Shown: positions 41,797 to 50,323, counted from the stretch's first letter. The stretch: DNA of 57,127 nt from Antribacter soli (GCF_021568775.1 NZ_JAKGSG010000063.1:1-57127), one strand, 5' to 3'. Numbers and translations are program-made. The notes: generated by a model not told the origin, from the sequence alone.

Positions 41797-43115
41797 TCGT
41801 TCTCCTCCCGGGACGCGTGCCGGCGCGCGACCGCGAGCACGGCCGCCTCCAGCGCGTCGAGCGCGAGCGCCACGTCGTCCTCGCGGACGTCCTCCGCCGG
41901 GTGGTGGCTGATCCCGTCGTGGCACCGCACGAACAGCATCGCCACGTCGGTCACGGCCGCCATGGCCATGGCGTCGTGCCCGGCCGGGCTCCACAGCCCG
42001 GGCACGCCGTCCGATGCCGCACGGCCCGGGTCGACCGGCGGTGCGGTGGCCGTGATGCCTTCGACCACCGCCTCCGTGAGCCACGGGGCGCACGTCGTGG
42101 ACGGTGCACGGTGCGTCTCGGTCGCGTCGAACCGCACGCCCCGTACGGTCGCGATACTGCGGGCGGTGCCCTCGATGCGTTCCCAGAGGTCGTCGCGCTC
42201 GGCGTCGGTGGTGGCCCGCAGGTCGAGGGTGAGCTCAGCGCGGCCGGGGATGACGTTGACCGCGCCGGGCTCGACGGCGATCTCCCCCACCGTCGCCAGG
42301 CAGCCTGCCGACTCGCGGCCGAGGCGCTCGATCTCCACCACGATCATCGAGGCCGCCACGAGGGCGTCCCGGCGGCGGTCGTAGGGTGTGCCGCCCGCGT
42401 GCCGGGCCTCACCCGTCACGGTGAGGACGAAGCGGCGGGCGCCCGCCACCGTCGTCACGTACCCGAGGGGCTGGTCGACCGCCTCGAGGCGCGGGCCCTG
42501 CTCGATGTGCGCCTCCAGGTAGCCGACGAGCTCCTCCGGGCGCCGGGCGGCGTCGCCCACGCGGGCCGGGTCCAGCCCGAAGGCACGGAACGCCTCGTCG
42601 AGACGTATCCCGTCCGCGTCGCGCTGCTCCCACCACGCCGGGTCCCACTGGCCCGACGCGGCGCAGCTGCCCAGCAGCGCCTTGCCGAACCGGGCGCCCT
42701 CTTCGTCGGAGAAACCGGCGACCTCCAGCGCGAACGGCAGGGCGGTGTCGCGCAGCCGCTCCGCGACGGCGATGGCGAGGGTCACGCCCAGCATGCCGTC
42801 GTAGGCGCCGGCGTCGGGCACGGTGTCGAGGTGCGAGCCCAGCACGAGGGCGGGGGCGCGGTCGCCCGCACCGCCGCCCGGCCGCTCCGGCGCCCCGCCC
42901 GGCCGCTCGGGCGCCCCGCCCGGCGCTCGGCGGCCCCACAGGTTCCCGGCGGCATCTGTCTCGGTGTCCAGGCCGGCGTCCCGCATCCACGCGGCGACGG
43001 CCGTGTTGGCCGCCGCGTGCTCCCGCGTCAGGTACGCGCGCTCCAGCGCGTCCGGGCGGGCCGAGAAGGTCAACAGGTCGGTGCAGCGGTCGAGCACCCA
43101 GCGCGCGGTCGTCAC
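41793..43115 (-). CDS. allC: Allantoate amidohydrolase (M20/Zn amidase)
   Basis: The 440-residue metallopeptidase-M20-type amidohydrolase has the metal site visible as LVLGSHLDTVPDAGAYDGMLG (His, Asp), FSDEEGARFGKALLGS (Glu pair), YLEAHIEQGPRLEA and HDAMAMAAVTDVAMLFVRCHDGISHHPAE. The dimerisation domain lies around FVLTVTGEARHAGGTPYDRRRDAL. It cleaves allantoate to ureidoglycine, CO2 and ammonia. GTG 43115 overlaps the aminotransferase stop (GTGA). A PGGAPER tandem repeat interrupts the loop before the first metal motif. An N-carbamoyl-L-amino-acid hydrolase is the family alternative, but context decides for allantoate. Confidence 0.87.
   Translation of the reverse strand: MTTARWVLDRCTDLLTFSARPDALERAYLTREHAAANTAVAAWMRDAGLDTETDAAGNLWGRRAPGGAPERPGGAPERPGGGAGDRAPALVLGSHLDTVPDAGAYDGMLGVTLAIAVAERLRDTALPFALEVAGFSDEEGARFGKALLGSCAASGQWDPAWWEQRDADGIRLDEAFRAFGLDPARVGDAARRPEELVGYLEAHIEQGPRLEAVDQPLGYVTTVAGARRFVLTVTGEARHAGGTPYDRRRDALVAASMIVVEIERLGRESAGCLATVGEIAVEPGAVNVIPGRAELTLDLRATTDAERDDLWERIEGTARSIATVRGVRFDATETHRAPSTTCAPWLTEAVVEGITATAPPVDPGRAASDGVPGLWSPAGHDAMAMAAVTDVAMLFVRCHDGISHHPAEDVREDDVALALDALEAAVLAVARRHASREENE
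42874..42915 (-). repeat. 21-bp in-frame tandem repeat in the amidohydrolase gene
   Basis: Two 21-bp units (42874-42894, 42895-42915) differ at one base and encode two copies of PGGAPER-like sequence around residues 67-81. The loop is likely variable between strains. Confidence 0.75.
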
Positions 43116-44407
43116 GCGACCACCCCAGCCGTCGCCGACTCGTACACCCCGAGCGCCGCGTCGACGCCGCCGCCCGGTGGCACCGGCACCCCGGCCCGGC
43201 GCAGCGCCTGCTCCAGGGCGGCGAGCGTCACCAGCACGGCGTCCCGGCGGGCGTTGTGACCCATGGTGCCGATGCGCCACACCTTCCCGTGCAGCGACCC
43301 GAAGGAGGTACCGATCTCGAGGCCGAAGTCGGACAGGAGGGCACCGCGCACCGCGTCGCCGTCGACCCCGTCCGGGATCGCGACCGCGACCACGTTGTGC
43401 ATCTTGTGCGCCACGTCGCCGAAGACCTCCAGGCCGAGGCCCCGCACGCCCGCGAGCATCGCGCCGCCGTGCAGGGCGTGCCGGGCGATCGCGGCGTCCA
43501 TGCCCTCGACCGCGAGGAGGCGCGCGCACTCCCGGGCCGCGTAGAGCATCGACGTGGCCTCGGTGTGGTGGTTGAGGCGGCGCGGCCCCCAGTAGTCCAT
43601 GACCTGCGCCAGGTCCAGGTAGTTGGAGGCGATGCGGGCACCGTGGTCGATGTCGTCGGCCGACCGGATGCCCGCCTCCACGTGCTTGCGGGCCCGGATC
43701 AGGGCGGCGGCGCGCACCGAGACCGTGACCGGCGCGGAGCCGGACGGTCCGCCCAGGCACTTCTGCAGGCCGGCCGTCGCCACGTCGACGCCCCAGGCGT
43801 CCGTCTCGAACGAATTCCCGCCGAGGGAGGCGGTCGCGTCGACGTAGAGCAGCGCGTCGTGCTCGCGGGCGATCGCGCCCAGCGCCTCCAGCGGCTGGGC
43901 CATGGTGGTGGACGTGTCGCCGTGCACGACGGCGAGCACCTTGGGCCGGACGCGGCGGACGGCGTCGGCGATCTGGTCCGGCTCGAACACCTCGCCCCAC
44001 GGCGCCTCGATCGTGTGCACCTCGGCCCCCGCACGCGCCGAGATCTCCGCGAGCAGGTGCCCGAACCGCCCGAACACCGGGACGAGCACGCGGTCCCCGG
44101 GCTCCAGCAGCGACACGAGCGCCGCCTCGATGCCCGCGCGGGACGTGCCGTCCACGAGGAACGTCTGCTCGTTCTCCGTGCGCCACACCGTGCGCCACAG
44201 GGCCATGGTCTCGTTCATGGTGTCCGTCATGAACGGGTCGAACTGGCCCACCAGCGACGCGGCCATGGCGCGCAGCACGCGCGGGTCCGCGTCGACGGGG
44301 CCGGGCCCCATGAGGAGCCGCGGGGGCGGGTTGATCTGACGCGCGCCTCCCGCAGGGTCCAGGCCGACGGCGGCCGGGCGGAAGCCGGGAGCTTGCTGGC
44401 CTGTCAT
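43112..44407 (-). CDS. pucG: (S)-ureidoglycine--glyoxylate aminotransferase
   Basis: The 431-residue class-V PLP aminotransferase has RLLMGPGPVDADPRVLRAMA, QTFLVDGTSRAGIEAALVSLL and the PLP Lys in TAGLQKCLGGPSGSAPV. The NHHTEATSMLYAARE and HKMHNVVAV stretches are typical of the PucG/alanine-glyoxylate group. ATG 44407 overlaps the allB stop, and its stop overlaps the amidohydrolase start. Between allantoinase and allantoate amidohydrolase in the operon, ureidoglycine transamination (giving glycine and oxalurate) is the best assignment; alanine- or serine-glyoxylate activity is an alternative. Confidence 0.85.
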   Translation of the reverse strand: MTGQQAPGFRPAAVGLDPAGGARQINPPPRLLMGPGPVDADPRVLRAMAASLVGQFDPFMTDTMNETMALWRTVWRTENEQTFLVDGTSRAGIEAALVSLLEPGDRVLVPVFGRFGHLLAEISARAGAEVHTIEAPWGEVFEPDQIADAVRRVRPKVLAVVHGDTSTTMAQPLEALGAIAREHDALLYVDATASLGGNSFETDAWGVDVATAGLQKCLGGPSGSAPVTVSVRAAALIRARKHVEAGIRSADDIDHGARIASNYLDLAQVMDYWGPRRLNHHTEATSMLYAARECARLLAVEGMDAAIARHALHGGAMLAGVRGLGLEVFGDVAHKMHNVVAVAIPDGVDGDAVRGALLSDFGLEIGTSFGSLHGKVWRIGTMGHNARRDAVLVTLAALEQALRRAGVPVPPGGGVDAALGVYESATAGVVA

Positions 44408-45780
44408 ACGTGTGTCCTCTCCAGCAGGCGGCCGCGTGCGCCGCCGCGGGTGTCGCGGGTACCGCGCAGGACCGTGCCCACCACGGCTCCCTCCAGCACC
44501 AGGCCGTCGTACGCGCTGATCGGGTTGCGGTGCGCCAGGTCCTCGGCCCGGACCGGGGTGGTCGCGGCCGGGTCGTAGAGCACCAGGTCGGCATCGTGCC
44601 CGACGGCGATGCGCCCCTTGCCCGCGAGCCCCGCGAGCGCGGCCGGTGCCGCCGAGACCCACCGGGACACGCGGTCGAGCCCGATCCCGCGCCGGCGTGC
44701 CTCGGCCGCGAGCGCCGTGAACCCGACCTGCAGCCCGCTGATCCCGCCCCACGCCTGCTGCAGGTCGCCGTCGCCGCGGAGCTTCTCGGTGGCGGTGGCC
44801 GGCGAGTGGTCGCTCACGACGAGGTCGAGGATCCCGGCCTCGAGCCCCTCCCACAGGGCGTCCCGGTTGCCGCGGTCGCGGATGGGCGGGCAGCACTTGA
44901 ACTGGGGCGACGCGTCCGGGATGTCCTCCGCGGCGAGCGTCAGGTAGTGGTGGCAGGTCTCGGCCGTGACGGGCAGGCCCTCGTCCTTCGCCTTCGCGAC
45001 CAGGTCGAGGGCGCGGGCGCTCGACAGGTGCAGCACGTGGGCGCGGGCGCCGGTGTCGCGCACGGCGTCGATCAGCCCGGCGATCGCGGACGTCTCGGCC
45101 TCGTCCGGCCGCGACAGCACGAAGTCGCCGTAGGCACGGCTCGACGGGTGCGGTGCCGCGGCGAGCACCGCCGGGTCCTCCGCGTGCACCACCATCAGCC
45201 CGCCGAACCGGGCGATCTCCCCCAGTGCCTCCCGCAGGAGTGCCCCGTCGAGGTGCCCGAACTCCGGCACGCCCGAGTCCGCGAGGAAGCACTTGAAGCC
45301 GGACACGCCGGCGTCCCACAGCGGCTCGAGCTCGGCGGTGTTCCCCGGCACGGCCCCGCCCCAGAACGCCACGTCGCAGCTCAGCCCCGCGGCCAGGGCC
45401 GCTGCCTGCTTCACGCGGAGCGCCTCGACCGTCGTGGTGGGCGGGATCGAGTTGAGCGGCATGTCGACGATCGTGGTCACACCGCCGAGCGCGGCCGCAC
45501 GCGTCGCCGTCGCAAACCCCTCCCACTGCGTGCGGCCGGGCTCGTTCACGTGCACGTGCGAGTCGACGACGCCGGGCAGCACGACGACGCCGTCGGGCAC
45601 CCGCACCACCGCTGCGGGCGGAGCCTCCTCGCCGGACCCGGCCTCTTCTCCGCCCACGGCGAGGGAGACGATCCGGCCGTCCTCGATCCGCAGCCTCGCC
45701 GGCTGCAGCTCACCGTCCACGAGCACCTGCCGCGAGGACAGCTCCCAGGAGGTCACGCCGACGTCGGGCAGCGCGCTCAT
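44404..45780 (-). CDS. allB: Allantoinase
   Basis: The 458-residue cyclic amidohydrolase has binuclear metal site residues: VDSHVHVNEPGRTQWEGF (two His), SGFKCFLADSG (carbamylated Lys), MVVHAED, AHVLHLSSARAL and LVVSDHSPATATEK (Asp). The sequence of motifs and the length match AllB. The C-terminal NPISAYDGLVLEGAVVGTVLRG is also typical. ATG 45780 overlaps the uricase stop (ATGA). It hydrolyses allantoin to allantoate. Confidence 0.93.
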   Translation of the reverse strand: MSALPDVGVTSWELSSRQVLVDGELQPARLRIEDGRIVSLAVGGEEAGSGEEAPPAAVVRVPDGVVVLPGVVDSHVHVNEPGRTQWEGFATATRAAALGGVTTIVDMPLNSIPPTTTVEALRVKQAAALAAGLSCDVAFWGGAVPGNTAELEPLWDAGVSGFKCFLADSGVPEFGHLDGALLREALGEIARFGGLMVVHAEDPAVLAAAPHPSSRAYGDFVLSRPDEAETSAIAGLIDAVRDTGARAHVLHLSSARALDLVAKAKDEGLPVTAETCHHYLTLAAEDIPDASPQFKCCPPIRDRGNRDALWEGLEAGILDLVVSDHSPATATEKLRGDGDLQQAWGGISGLQVGFTALAAEARRRGIGLDRVSRWVSAAPAALAGLAGKGRIAVGHDADLVLYDPAATTPVRAEDLAHRNPISAYDGLVLEGAVVGTVLRGTRDTRGGARGRLLERTHV

Positions 45781-46664
45781 ACGAAGCCCCCGATCGTGTT
45801 CCACACCGGATGGTCCTCGACCCCGGACCGCGTGACCGCCGCCTCGATGAGGCCGTACGGCCGGTCTGCGGCGAAGAAGACCTCGCCCGGGTTGTCCAGT
45901 CCGAAGGGCTCGAGGTCCACGAGGAAGTGGTGGTTGTTGGGGCAGGAGAGCCGGATCTCGACGATGTCGTCGAACGCCTCGAGCACGGCGCGCCCCATGG
46001 CGTACACCGTCTGCTGCAGGGCGAGCGAGTGCAGGGTGGCGAACGTCTCGAGCAGCAGGGCGCGGACCGCGTCGAACCGGGCGTCGTGGTCCCCGTCGAA
46101 CCCGGGTGCGTACCGCCACCAGGCCGTGACGTCGGTGGCGAGGATCCGGTCCGACACCTCCGGGAGCGTCGTGTACCGGTCGCGCGGGAAGCCGTGGAAC
46201 TCGCTGCCGGTGGACTTCAGCACCGTGCAGTCACGCAGCCCGGCCAGCACGGTGAGCCCCGACGCGTCGGCGTGCACGAGTGCCGTCCGCGCCTCGCGCC
46301 CGGACCGCACGAACGCGTGGTCGTGCTCCGACCCGTCCGCGACGATCCGGTCCCACCCGTACTGCTCGGCGTACCAGCGCCCGCCGCTGACCTGCGGGAA
46401 CCCGGTGAAGTGCTCCGCGAGCCGGGTCAGGAACGCCTCGGGCGCGCCGACCCCGTCCCGCGCGAACGCATACACGGTGTTCTTCTGCGTGTCCGTCGCG
46501 ATGACGGCCGAGTTGTCGCCGTCGACGTGGCACGCGGCGAAGTCGCCGCGCAGCTGGGACGTGACGTTCAGGTCCGTGACGCGGTGCACCGGCGTGGCCC
46601 GGTCCACGCGGACGATCCGCACCTCGGCCTTGCCGTACTGGTTGGCTCCCAGGACGATCGACAT
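45777..46664 (-). CDS. uox: Uricase (urate oxidase)
   Basis: The 295-residue cofactor-free oxidase converts urate to 5-hydroxyisourate. The catalytic Lys is in LGANQYGKAEVRIVRV, the Thr in VIATDTQKNTVYAFARD, and the C-terminal half has SEFHGFPRDRYTTLPEVSDRILATDV and LSCPNNHHFLVDLEPFGLDNPGEVF. The length is standard for tunnel-fold uricases. ATG 46664 starts immediately after the uraH stop (no gap). A trailing IGGFV replaces the peroxisomal tail seen in eukaryotes. Confidence 0.95.
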   Translation of the reverse strand: MSIVLGANQYGKAEVRIVRVDRATPVHRVTDLNVTSQLRGDFAACHVDGDNSAVIATDTQKNTVYAFARDGVGAPEAFLTRLAEHFTGFPQVSGGRWYAEQYGWDRIVADGSEHDHAFVRSGREARTALVHADASGLTVLAGLRDCTVLKSTGSEFHGFPRDRYTTLPEVSDRILATDVTAWWRYAPGFDGDHDARFDAVRALLLETFATLHSLALQQTVYAMGRAVLEAFDDIVEIRLSCPNNHHFLVDLEPFGLDNPGEVFFAADRPYGLIEAAVTRSGVEDHPVWNTIGGFV

Positions 46665-47048
46665 TCAGCTCCCCCGGTAGGTGGTGTACGCGAACGGGCT
46701 CAGCAGCAGCGCCACGTGCGTGTGGTCTGCGCCGAGGGTGACGTCGAGGACGACCTGCGGGAAGAAGGTCTCGCGGCCCTGGGCCGCGAACCACTCCCCG
46801 GTCGCGAACGTCAGGACGTAGGCCCCGGGGCCGGGGACCTCGCCCCAGGCGATGCGCCCGTCGGCATCGGTGGTCGCCTCGGCCGCGACGGTGCCCGACG
46901 CCGGACGCCCGGGCGAACGCTCGAGACCGCCTCCAGGTCGCTCTTGGACGCCGTTGAGCGACCTGGAGGCGGTCTCGAGCGTGACGCTCAGGCCGGCGGC
47001 GGGCAGGCCGCGGGCGGCGTCGAGCACGTGGGTGGACGCGGTGGTCAT
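46665..47048 (-). CDS. uraH: 5-hydroxyisourate hydrolase with an in-frame palindromic insert
   Basis: The 127-residue transthyretin-like enzyme hydrolyses 5-hydroxyisourate to OHCU. Catalytic motifs are intact: N-terminal STHVLDAARG (His), HVALLLSPFAYTTYRGS at the C-terminus with the diagnostic YRGS. Residues 23-44 (TLETASRSLNGVQERPGGGL plus ER) do not fit the family; they are encoded exactly by a 66-bp palindromic element. Without it the preceding GLSV would join SPGRPASGTVAAEATTDADG, giving a loop of normal length. ATG 47048 overlaps the uraD stop (ATGA). The insert lies on a surface loop between the first strands and may be tolerated. Confidence 0.88.
   Translation of the reverse strand: MTTASTHVLDAARGLPAAGLSVTLETASRSLNGVQERPGGGLERSPGRPASGTVAAEATTDADGRIAWGEVPGPGAYVLTFATGEWFAAQGRETFFPQVVLDVTLGADHTHVALLLSPFAYTTYRGS
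46917..46982. repeat. 66-bp palindromic element inside uraH
   Basis: The arms 46917-46943 (beginning ACGCTCGAGACCGCCTCCAG) and 46956-46982 are perfectly complementary over 27 bp around a 12-base loop. The whole is 66 bp, exactly 22 codons in the uraH frame. A diverged relative with the same arm sequence is at 13852-13921. Confidence 0.85.
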
Positions 47049-47569
47049 GCGCCGACCGTGCCCTGGCCGGCCGACCCGACGCCCGCCTCGACGGCGGACT
47101 CGAGCCGCAGGAGTGCGATCTGCCGGAGCTGCTCGACCGTGACGAGCTCCTCCGTCTCGGGCGCGTGCCCGAGGCGGCGGGTGAGCTCGGCGAGGATCTC
47201 CGGCGCGGTCCGCCCCGCGGCGCGGATCAAGAAGATACGGCCGAACCGCTGTTCGTACTCGGCGTTGCCGGCGGCGATCGCGGCGGCCGTCACCTCGTCG
47301 GCGGTCGGTTGCTCGCGCCGGGACATCGCCGCCTCCGCGGTCGCGCCGCCCGCCCGCTCCCCGATCCGGGGATGGTGCGCGAGGGCGGCGTCGAGGTCCG
47401 CGACGGTCCAGTCAGCCGCAGCGCGCACGGCACGCAGCAGCAGCGTGTCCCGGCAGGGGTACGGCCGGCCGGCGACGACGTCGTCGACCCAGGCGTCGAT
47501 GTCGGCGCACGGCCGGATGACCGCCGCGGCCTGAGCCGGGGGCAGCACGTTGAACGTCGCCAGGTCCAT
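47045..47569 (-). CDS. uraD: OHCU decarboxylase
   Basis: The 174-residue helical enzyme converts OHCU to S-allantoin. Signature HHPRIGERAG (catalytic His of HPRIG) is at about residue 66, and YEQRFGRIFLIRAAGRTAPEIL corresponds to the FxFxxxAxGRS motif. ATG 47569 has no ribosome site and a TACGTT hexamer six bases upstream, so it is probably the leaderless first gene of the purine-degradation operon; longer frames run through this promoter. Its stop overlaps the uraH start. Confidence 0.92.
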   Translation of the reverse strand: MDLATFNVLPPAQAAAVIRPCADIDAWVDDVVAGRPYPCRDTLLLRAVRAAADWTVADLDAALAHHPRIGERAGGATAEAAMSRREQPTADEVTAAAIAAGNAEYEQRFGRIFLIRAAGRTAPEILAELTRRLGHAPETEELVTVEQLRQIALLRLESAVEAGVGSAGQGTVGA

Positions 47570-47575
47570 GCTCGG

Positions 47576-47639
47576 AACGTACTGTCGCAGGCGTTCCCTC
47601 GCATGGCACGCGCGTTTCACGCCGGTTAACTCTTGAAAC
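47576..47639 (-). promoter_or_regulatory. Purine-degradation operon promoter and candidate operator
   Basis: TACGTT (minus strand, 47581-47576) lies six bases before the uraD ATG. Upstream, GTTTCA (47614-47619) and TGAAAC (47634-47639) form a 6-bp inverted repeat with a 14-base spacer, centred about 58 bases before the likely transcription start. The RpiR regulator in the operon is the obvious candidate to bind there; this is inference. Confidence 0.45.
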
Positions 47640-47695
47640 AGACCGACGCGCACTCAAGGAGCTGCCGGGCGACGAACCTGCGCGGAGCGGGTGCG

Positions 47696-48238
47696 TCAGG
47701 GAACCGGGCCGGTACCCGGGTCGCGGTAGTTCGGGTCGCGGAGGGCCGCGTCGGGGTAGTCCGGGTTGCGGTAGGCCGCGTCCGGGTAGACCGACGGCGC
47801 CGCAGTCGCCGTCTCCACGACCGTTCGCCGCGGCCACAGGGCGATGAGAAGACCCACGATCGCGCTGCCCAGGTGCAGCCAGTTGTCTTCCTCGTTGAGG
47901 TTGAGGTAGTCCGTCATCCGGTCGTCCAGGACGAGCAGGCCGTAGACGAAGGTCGCGCCGTAGCCGATGGCGAGCAGCCAGCCGAAGGTGCGAGCCCCTC
48001 CGGAGGACGGCCACAGCATCACGCCCAGGAGGCCGATGACGACGTGGACGATGTTGTGCAGCGGGTTGACCGCGAAGACGAGCAGCGTCTGGTCATGATC
48101 GGTCTCGGTGAAGCCGTCCATGTCGAACCCGGTCACGAAGAACCCGGCGACACCCACCACGAGAAAGACGAGCCCGACGACCAGGGCAAGCCACTGGTGC
48201 ACCCCGCGCGCACGGCGGACGGTGGTCTGCTGGACCAT
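47696..48238 (-). CDS. DUF4383 membrane protein
   Basis: The 180-residue integral membrane protein has four spans: WLALVVGLVFLVVGVAGFFVTG, LHNIVHVVIGLLGVMLWPS, FGWLLAIGYGATFVYGLLVL and WLHLGSAIVGLLIALWP. The NPLHNIVHVVIGLLG and DNWLHLGSAIVGL motifs define DUF4383, whose function is unknown. The C-terminal cytoplasmic tail is a short degenerate repeat (YPDAAYRNPDYPDAALRDPN). ATG 48238 has GGAGGGAACC directly upstream. It is monocistronic between uraD and a phosphoesterase. Confidence 0.85.
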   Translation of the reverse strand: MVQQTTVRRARGVHQWLALVVGLVFLVVGVAGFFVTGFDMDGFTETDHDQTLLVFAVNPLHNIVHVVIGLLGVMLWPSSGGARTFGWLLAIGYGATFVYGLLVLDDRMTDYLNLNEEDNWLHLGSAIVGLLIALWPRRTVVETATAAPSVYPDAAYRNPDYPDAALRDPNYRDPGTGPVP

Positions 48239-48364
48239 GGTTCCCTCCTTGGACCCGAATGGTCAGGTACAGCCACCATCACGCAGCCCGGGTACGCTCG
48301 CACGTCAGACGATTGCATCGGCCCAGTACCGCAGCCAGCCGCGGGGCGCCGGCCGCGGGACGAA

Positions 48365-49126
48365 TCAGCCACCCACCACCGGCATCCTGCCCGTCCGCAG
48401 GGCGTGCGCCACGTCGGGGCGCCCGTTCACCCGCGCCAGGTCCGCCGCTCGCTCGTGGTCATAGGCGACCGAGCGGAGCCGCGCTTCCCAGCCGCGGCCT
48501 TCGCCGTCGACGATCGCGTACCGGGCGTCCGGACTGCCCGCCTCCACGCGGTAGTGGTGCGGCTGGTCGTCGTCGAAGGCAGGCCAGCCCACGCTGCCGG
48601 GATTGACGACGAGCGACCCGTCGGGCAGCCGACGCGAGCGCGCGACGTGGGTGTGCCCGCACAAGAAGAGGGCGTACCGCCCGTACGCGGCGCCCAGCCG
48701 CTCGACGACCTCCGCGTCGGTCGCCTCGCGCAGCCCGCCCGGGGTCACGGTCTCGGTGAGGTGCCCCAGGTCGTCGTCCGGGCTCGCGTGGAAGGCGAGA
48801 ACGCCCGGCACCGGCGTAGCCGTCAGGGGCAGGGCGGCGAGCCGGTCGCGGTCGGCACCGGTCAGCACGGAGTCCGCGAGGCGGTCGGACGCGCCCATCC
48901 GGCCACGCGGCAGGGTCAGGACCTGCCGCTCGTGGTTGCCGCGCACCGTCACGACGCCGGGCAGCCCGGCGAGCAGGTCGAGCGTCCCGCGCGGGTCGAC
49001 CGCGCCCGAGGCGATGTCGCCCAGGTTCAGCACGAGGTCGACCCCCTCGGCGTCGACCGCCGCGAGGACGGCGGCGAGCGCCGGGGTGTTGCCGTGGACG
49101 TCGGACAGGACGGCGATGCGGACCAT
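48365..49126 (-). CDS. YfcE-type metallophosphoesterase
   Basis: The 253-residue calcineurin-like phosphoesterase has all metal-site blocks: VLSDVHGNTPALAAVL (D-x-H), LNLGDIASGAVDP (GD), VTVRGNHERQVL (GNHE), and FLCGHTHVARSRRL (GHTH). The VVNPGSVGWPAFDDDQPHH ending is typical of the MJ0936/YfcE group of small cytoplasmic phosphodiesterases. ATG 49126 is used because TAGCCT lies six bases upstream, suggesting a leaderless message; GTG 49129 is adjacent. The substrate is unknown. Confidence 0.87.
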   Translation of the reverse strand: MVRIAVLSDVHGNTPALAAVLAAVDAEGVDLVLNLGDIASGAVDPRGTLDLLAGLPGVVTVRGNHERQVLTLPRGRMGASDRLADSVLTGADRDRLAALPLTATPVPGVLAFHASPDDDLGHLTETVTPGGLREATDAEVVERLGAAYGRYALFLCGHTHVARSRRLPDGSLVVNPGSVGWPAFDDDQPHHYRVEAGSPDARYAIVDGEGRGWEARLRSVAYDHERAADLARVNGRPDVAHALRTGRMPVVGG

Positions 49127-49138
49127 CACCGCAGGCTA
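49127..49138 (-). promoter_or_regulatory. Putative -10 of a leaderless promoter (phosphoesterase gene)
   Basis: TAGCCT (minus strand, 49138-49133) is six bases from ATG 49126. Its first three bases are also the TAG stop of the upstream amidase gene. Confidence 0.4.
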
Positions 49139-50311
49139 GCGGGCACTTCCCTGGCCGAGGGACGCCGCCAGCGCGATCAGCGCGCGGTCCGAGCCCGCCG
49201 GCCCCACCAGGCACGCGCCCGCCGGGAGGCCCGACGTCGTCTCGACCGGCACGTTCACTGCCGGCAGCCCGCCGATCCCCGCGACGCAGGTAAGCAGCAT
49301 CGTCGCCTGACGGACGGCGTCGAAGGCACCCGGGTCGTCCGCCCGCGGCGCCGGCGACGACGTCGAGGGCAGCACCAGCACGCCGTCGCCGAGGCGCTCG
49401 CGGATCGTCGCGCGCGCCCGGGCGACCGCGGACCGCGCCTCCTCCGCCTCGGCGGCGGTGATCGCCCGCGCCCGCTCGAACCGCCCGCGCACCGCGGGCC
49501 CCAGGGTGTCCATCCGGTCCGCGAGCCACGCCCCGTGAACCTGCCACGCCTCGGCGGCCTGGAGGGTCTGGAACGCGGCGAGCCACCCGGGCTCGGGCAG
49601 CCACGCGACGGAACGGACGTCCCGCCCGGCCGGAACGGCACCCGCCACCTGTCCGACGGCGGCGCTCACCTCGGGCTCGGCCAGCCCCAGCAGGTCGTCG
49701 CTCACGAGGAACGGGCCGGTGGGCGCCGACGTGTCGGGTGGGAGCAGCACCTCCCCGGCGCGCGCCAGCAGGGCGGCGTCGCGCGTGAGCCAGCCGACCG
49801 TGTCGAACGACGGCGCCAGCGGCAGCAGGCCGCCTGCCGGGACGGCGCCGTGCGTGGGGCGGATTCCCCACAGCCCCTGGTAGGCGGCCGGAACCCGCAC
49901 CGACCCGCCGGTGTCCGTGCCCAGCGCGATCGTCGCCTCGCCGCCCGCGACCGCCGTCGCCGGTCCCGACGTCGAGCCACCGCTGATCCGGCCCTGCGCC
50001 CGGGGGTTCGGCGGCGTGCCGTAGTGCGCGTTGGCGCCGGTCAGGCTGTACGCGAACTCCTCGGTCTGCGCGATGCCGGCCACCGCGGCACCGGCGCCGA
50101 GGAGCCGCGCCACTGCGTCGGCGTGCGCGGCCGCAACCGGCGCGGCCGCGAGCCACGCGGGGTTGCCCGCCCCGACCCGCTGCCCGGCGACGGCGAACAG
50201 GTCCTTCACCGCGACGGTCTCGCCGTCGAGCACACCGATCCCGGTCGGGGCGACGAGGGGGCCGCCGTGCCCGTCACCGAGGACGCGCCAGACACTGGGG
50301 TCGTGAGTCAA
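49136..50311 (-). CDS. Amidase-signature family hydrolase
   Basis: The 391-residue amidase-signature enzyme has the catalytic Lys in ETVAVKDLFAVAGQRVGAG, and the Ser-cisSer region in GRISGGSTSGPATAVAGGEATIALGTDTGGSVRVPAAYQGLWGIRPTHG. The C-terminal half lacks features that fix the substrate; the GatA-specific C-terminal domain is absent, and the length resembles AtzF-like or indoleacetamide-type hydrolases. TTG 50311 is accepted because AGGAGG lies eight bases upstream. It shares the strand with the Fic gene 12 bp upstream and may be transcribed with it. Confidence 0.83.
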   Translation of the reverse strand: MTHDPSVWRVLGDGHGGPLVAPTGIGVLDGETVAVKDLFAVAGQRVGAGNPAWLAAAPVAAAHADAVARLLGAGAAVAGIAQTEEFAYSLTGANAHYGTPPNPRAQGRISGGSTSGPATAVAGGEATIALGTDTGGSVRVPAAYQGLWGIRPTHGAVPAGGLLPLAPSFDTVGWLTRDAALLARAGEVLLPPDTSAPTGPFLVSDDLLGLAEPEVSAAVGQVAGAVPAGRDVRSVAWLPEPGWLAAFQTLQAAEAWQVHGAWLADRMDTLGPAVRGRFERARAITAAEAEEARSAVARARATIRERLGDGVLVLPSTSSPAPRADDPGAFDAVRQATMLLTCVAGIGGLPAVNVPVETTSGLPAGACLVGPAGSDRALIALAASLGQGSAR

Positions 50312-50323
50312 GGCAGTCGCCTC

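Noticed and set aside
46665-47048. uraH as a disrupted gene
   Set aside because: The palindromic insertion is a multiple of three, adds no stop codon and leaves the N- and C-terminal catalytic motifs intact.
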